From the NCBI GenBank assembly GCA_938030845.1, contig CALHIC010000090.1:1-7571 (forward strand): 7,571 nucleotides of DNA, written 5' to 3'. Below the pieces are notes generated by a model. It made no database searches and was not told the DNA's origin. It saw only the letters and a list, made by a program, of their open reading frames with translations. A program made the position numbers and the translations under genes. This DNA comes from an uncultured Oribacterium sp. GTDB taxonomy: Bacteria; Bacillota; Clostridia; Lachnospirales; Lachnospiraceae. Of this stretch, positions 5,295 to 7,571 are shown piece by piece; the first letter of the stretch is position 1, and each line of letters opens with the position of its first letter.

Positions 5295-6401
5295 TTACCA
5301 TCTTTTCTTGCAAAGACTGTAAAGGGATTTTCTTCCCAAAAGAACGCAAACTGCCACGGAAAATCCCAGCAAAAACAGGAAGAAAAGAATCTGAACCGGC
5401 AAAGCCCGCTCATGATGTAGGAAATAGCTGTAGCCTCCCATCTTTAGGAACAAGTCCCGGAAAGGGCGATGAAAAAGATAAATCACCAAAGAATATTTTC
5501 CCCAACGAGAAAGCTGCTTTTCCAATATTGTCTTCCGAAAAGGACTTTTCCCGAGAAAAGATAGCATCCAATAAGAAAAATAGGAAACGCCCAAAGCAAA
5601 TGGAATGTAAAAAACGCGAAGCAGAATAGGAAAACTTTGAAAAAAGGGAAGAATCTCCTCCTTACTCACCCTCCTGTACCAGACTCCATAGAAAATACGA
5701 GTATAGTTTTTTAAAGCGGGAAAAAACAGAAGAAAAAAGAGAAAACAAACCCCGGCTATAAGGGCAAGGTCCGTCCTTTTTTTCTTCAGGGAAAAAGAGG
5801 ATTGGGATAGGAGCATCCCGAAATAGAAAAAGGGAGCAAAACCAAAGACCCGATCCAGTGCCAGGAAATCCACAAATCTCCTGTTTTGATCCAGATATCC
5901 TGCGAACAAAGAAAGGAAAATCAGAAGGAGAAGATAACATTTTTCTTTCCTATCCTCCGGATTTCCCCCCTTTCCGATATAGACCTTGTTTCGCTTAAAA
6001 AAACAAAGAGGAAGGCAGGCGAACTGCCAAAAGAAAAGTCCCAAAAGGTACCAGGGAGTAGAGGATTCATGGAGATAATCCGGAAAGCTCCCCTGCCCCC
6101 CGTAGCAAAAAACATCAAAGGGGTACAGCAGAGTTTTTAAGAAAAAATAGCAGAGAAAATAATACAGTAAGTTCGAAAAAAGAGAGGAAGCTGCTCTTCC
6201 TCTCTTTACAAAGCTTTGTTGGAAAAAATATCCGGACAGGAAGATAAAGGCAGGCATATGAAAGCTGTATATCCCGTAAAAGCTTCGGGAAAACAGTGCC
6301 ATGCCGCTATCCTTTATCGGCAGAAGAAAATGTCCCAGCACCACAAGGAAAATCAAAAAGCCCTTGTATCGGTCCAATTCCTCAACTCTCTCTCCTACCA
6401 T
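5295..6401 (-). CDS. Integral-membrane acyltransferase (acyltransferase 3 / fucose 4-O-acetylase-like)
   Basis: 368-residue polytopic protein of the acyltransferase 3 superfamily, closest in style to the NolL/fucose 4-O-acetylase-like group (COG3594). These enzymes move acyl groups, usually acetyl, across or at the membrane onto sugars or other surface molecules. Signatures: ELDRYKGFLIFLVVLGH (8-24) with the conserved catalytic-type His at 24; YSFHMPAFIFLSGYFF (45-60); RVFGFAPFFYFGMLL (184-198); and GKYSLVIYLFHRPF (301-314). About ten hydrophobic segments can be traced, and the protein is strikingly rich in Phe, Tyr and Leu. Both ends look intact. ATG 6401 has only a weak AGGG upstream; a better AGGAG lies inside the frame at codons 2-4, but later starts would cut into the conserved N-terminus. 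The gene follows the phospho-sugar mutase by 84 nt on the same strand and may be co-transcribed. The acceptor is unknown; a cell-wall or exopolysaccharide sugar is a guess from context. Confidence 0.85.
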   Translation of the reverse strand: MVGERVEELDRYKGFLIFLVVLGHFLLPIKDSGMALFSRSFYGIYSFHMPAFIFLSGYFFQQSFVKRGRAASSLFSNLLYYFLCYFFLKTLLYPFDVFCYGGQGSFPDYLHESSTPWYLLGLFFWQFACLPLCFFKRNKVYIGKGGNPEDRKEKCYLLLLIFLSLFAGYLDQNRRFVDFLALDRVFGFAPFFYFGMLLSQSSFSLKKKRTDLALIAGVCFLFFLLFFPALKNYTRIFYGVWYRRVSKEEILPFFQSFPILLRVFYIPFALGVSYFSYWMLSFLGKSPFRKTILEKQLSRWGKYSLVIYLFHRPFRDLFLKMGGYSYFLHHERALPVQILFFLFLLGFSVAVCVLLGRKSLYSLCKKRW

Positions 6402-6485
6402 ACTGCCCTTTCTACTTCTATCTTCCAGTGCTTCTTCTAGTTCCCAACATTTTAGAAGTCACTTTTTCCGGTTCTTTTACTCATG

Positions 6486-7571
6486 TTAAGCAAAAATCGG
6501 TGCTACCGCCTTTGCATACTTCTCTTTTACCGCCTTGGCCTCATCCTTATTCTTTCCTAAGGTGGTGTAGTAAGCCTTAATCTTCGGCTCTGTTCCGGAG
6601 GGGCGCACAATAATACTGGAGCCGTCCTCCAAGTGGTAAATCAAAACATTTGCCTTAGGAAGGCCTGTCTTCTCTGTATCCAGATAGTCCACACATTCCT
6701 TTACCTTGGTGCCGGCAAAATCCTTAGGGCTTTCCTTTCGTAAGGAATCCATAATGCCCTGCATCTTATCCATGCCGGAAAGTCCCGGGAAGGAGAAGCT
6801 GTCCACGGAATTCAGATAATAACCGTGTTGTGCATAAATCTGCTCCAAACGCTCCTTAATGGAAGAGCCATTTTTCCGGTAATAAGCCGCCATCTCGCAA
6901 ATCAGCATGGAAGCTACCACCGCGTCCTTATCCCGCACTGCAGTGCCGGACAGGTAGCCATAGCTTTCTTCGAAGCCGAAAATGAAGCGATTTTCCTCTC
7001 CCTTTTCCTCCAAAAGCTTAATCTGCTCTCCGATCCACTTGAAACCGGTAAGGGTGTGGCGAAGCTCGATGCCGTAATACTCTGCCACCTTATCCGCAAG
7101 AGGGGTGCTCACAATGGACTTTACCGCCACCGGTCTTTCCGGAAGGGTACCTTCCTCCTTACGGCCTTTCGCAATATAATCTAAAAGCAAAACCCCCATC
7201 TCATTTCCGGACACCAATTCATAGCTTCCGTCCTGACACCGCATGGCGATGCCCACACGGTCCGCATCCGGGTCTGTTGCCAGCATCAGGTCTGCATTTT
7301 TCTCCTTTGCCAGAGCAAGTCCCTTCTCCAATGCTGCAAAAATCTCCGGATTTGGATAGGGGCAGGTGGTGAAATAGCCATTAGGATACTCCTGCTCCGG
7401 CACAATACTCACGTCCTCGATACCCATTTCCTTAAAAATGCGGGTTACCGGCTCTAAACCGGTACCATTCAAGGGAGAGTAGACCAAGGTCAATCCTGCA
7501 TCCTTGCAAAGTCCGGGATGCACCTGCTGGGAAAGGACAGACTTATAAAATGCTTCCTTACAATCCTCTCC
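6486..7571 (-). CDS. Phospho-sugar mutase (phosphoglucomutase/phosphomannomutase), 5'-truncated by the window
   Basis: The last 361 residues of an alpha-D-phosphohexomutase resembling PgcA of Bacillus subtilis; relatives are ~570 residues, so roughly the first 210, including the phosphoserine TASHNP loop, lie beyond the window. The frame stays open to base 7571, and the GTG at 7521-7523 is an internal Val, not a start. Counting from base 7571: SPLNGTG at 32-38; the metal-binding loop TDPDADR at 99-105; [11 protein letters not shown] at 174-184; the sugar-binding loop GFEESYGY at 199-206; and the phosphate-binding loop RPSGTEPK at 323-330. These mark domains 2, 3 and 4, all intact. The enzyme interconverts hexose 1- and 6-phosphates (glucose, possibly mannose) through a bisphosphate intermediate in the cytosol, feeding nucleotide-sugar and glycan synthesis. 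The acyltransferase gene follows 84 nt downstream with no convincing terminator between. Confidence 0.94.
   Translation of the reverse strand, partial: GEDCKEAFYKSVLSQQVHPGLCKDAGLTLVYSPLNGTGLEPVTRIFKEMGIEDVSIVPEQEYPNGYFTTCPYPNPEIFAALEKGLALAKEKNADLMLATDPDADRVGIAMRCQDGSYELVSGNEMGVLLLDYIAKGRKEEGTLPERPVAVKSIVSTPLADKVAEYYGIELRHTLTGFKWIGEQIKLLEEKGEENRFIFGFEESYGYLSGTAVRDKDAVVASMLICEMAAYYRKNGSSIKERLEQIYAQHGYYLNSVDSFSFPGLSGMDKMQGIMDSLRKESPKDFAGTKVKECVDYLDTEKTGLPKANVLIYHLEDGSSIIVRPSGTEPKIKAYYTTLGKNKDEAKAVKEKYAKAVAPIFA

Noticed and set aside
5283..5297. 7-bp inverted repeat (TAAATCT) at the acyltransferase stop codon as a terminator
   Set aside because: The stem is almost all A-T with a one-base loop and no U-tract, so it is unlikely to terminate transcription.
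7521..7523. GTG as the start of the phospho-sugar mutase
   Set aside because: The frame remains open upstream to the window edge, and the family needs about 210 more N-terminal residues with the active-site serine.

Overview
The window looks like a chromosomal stretch from a Gram-positive, anaerobic Firmicute, most likely in or near the Lachnospiraceae. That is inferred from the style of the proteins (CmpB-type membrane protein, PgcA-like phospho-sugar mutase, cystatin-like lipoprotein), strong GGAGG-type ribosome binding sites and moderate, uneven GC. No marker gene fixes the genus.

Layout, left to right. At 41-904 on the plus strand is a secreted lipoprotein with a 12-residue tandem-repeat linker and two related ~80-residue domains, the first carrying a cystatin-like QVVSG loop. 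It converges on a minus-strand gene (1079-2122) for a YhcG/DUF1016-type PD-(D/E)XK nuclease; hairpins fill the 174-nt gap between them. The nuclease gene is AT-rich and contains a perfect 27-nt palindrome inside its coding sequence. From 2123 to 2693 there is no clear gene: this stretch holds an AT-rich leader with a stop-interrupted small frame, a strong terminator-like hairpin, and a composite repeat/fold-back element (2471-2695) abutting the stop codon of the next gene. A two-gene minus-strand operon follows: a CmpB-like membrane protein (4009-5082) behind a good sigma-A-type promoter, then a class I/II PLP aminotransferase (2694-3941). Further right, also on the minus strand, are an integral-membrane acyltransferase (5295-6401) and the C-terminal 361 residues of a phospho-sugar mutase (6486-7571), which runs off the window.

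Working together: the phospho-sugar mutase interconverts hexose phosphates feeding surface-glycan and storage-glycan precursors, and the acyltransferase just downstream could acylate a surface sugar; that link is inferred from adjacency only. The CmpB/aminotransferase pair is probably co-transcribed, but their functional connection is unknown. The nuclease is solitary: no methylase or restriction partner is visible. The least explained items are the cystatin-like lipoprotein, the palindrome within the nuclease gene, and the fold-back repeat element at 2471-2695.
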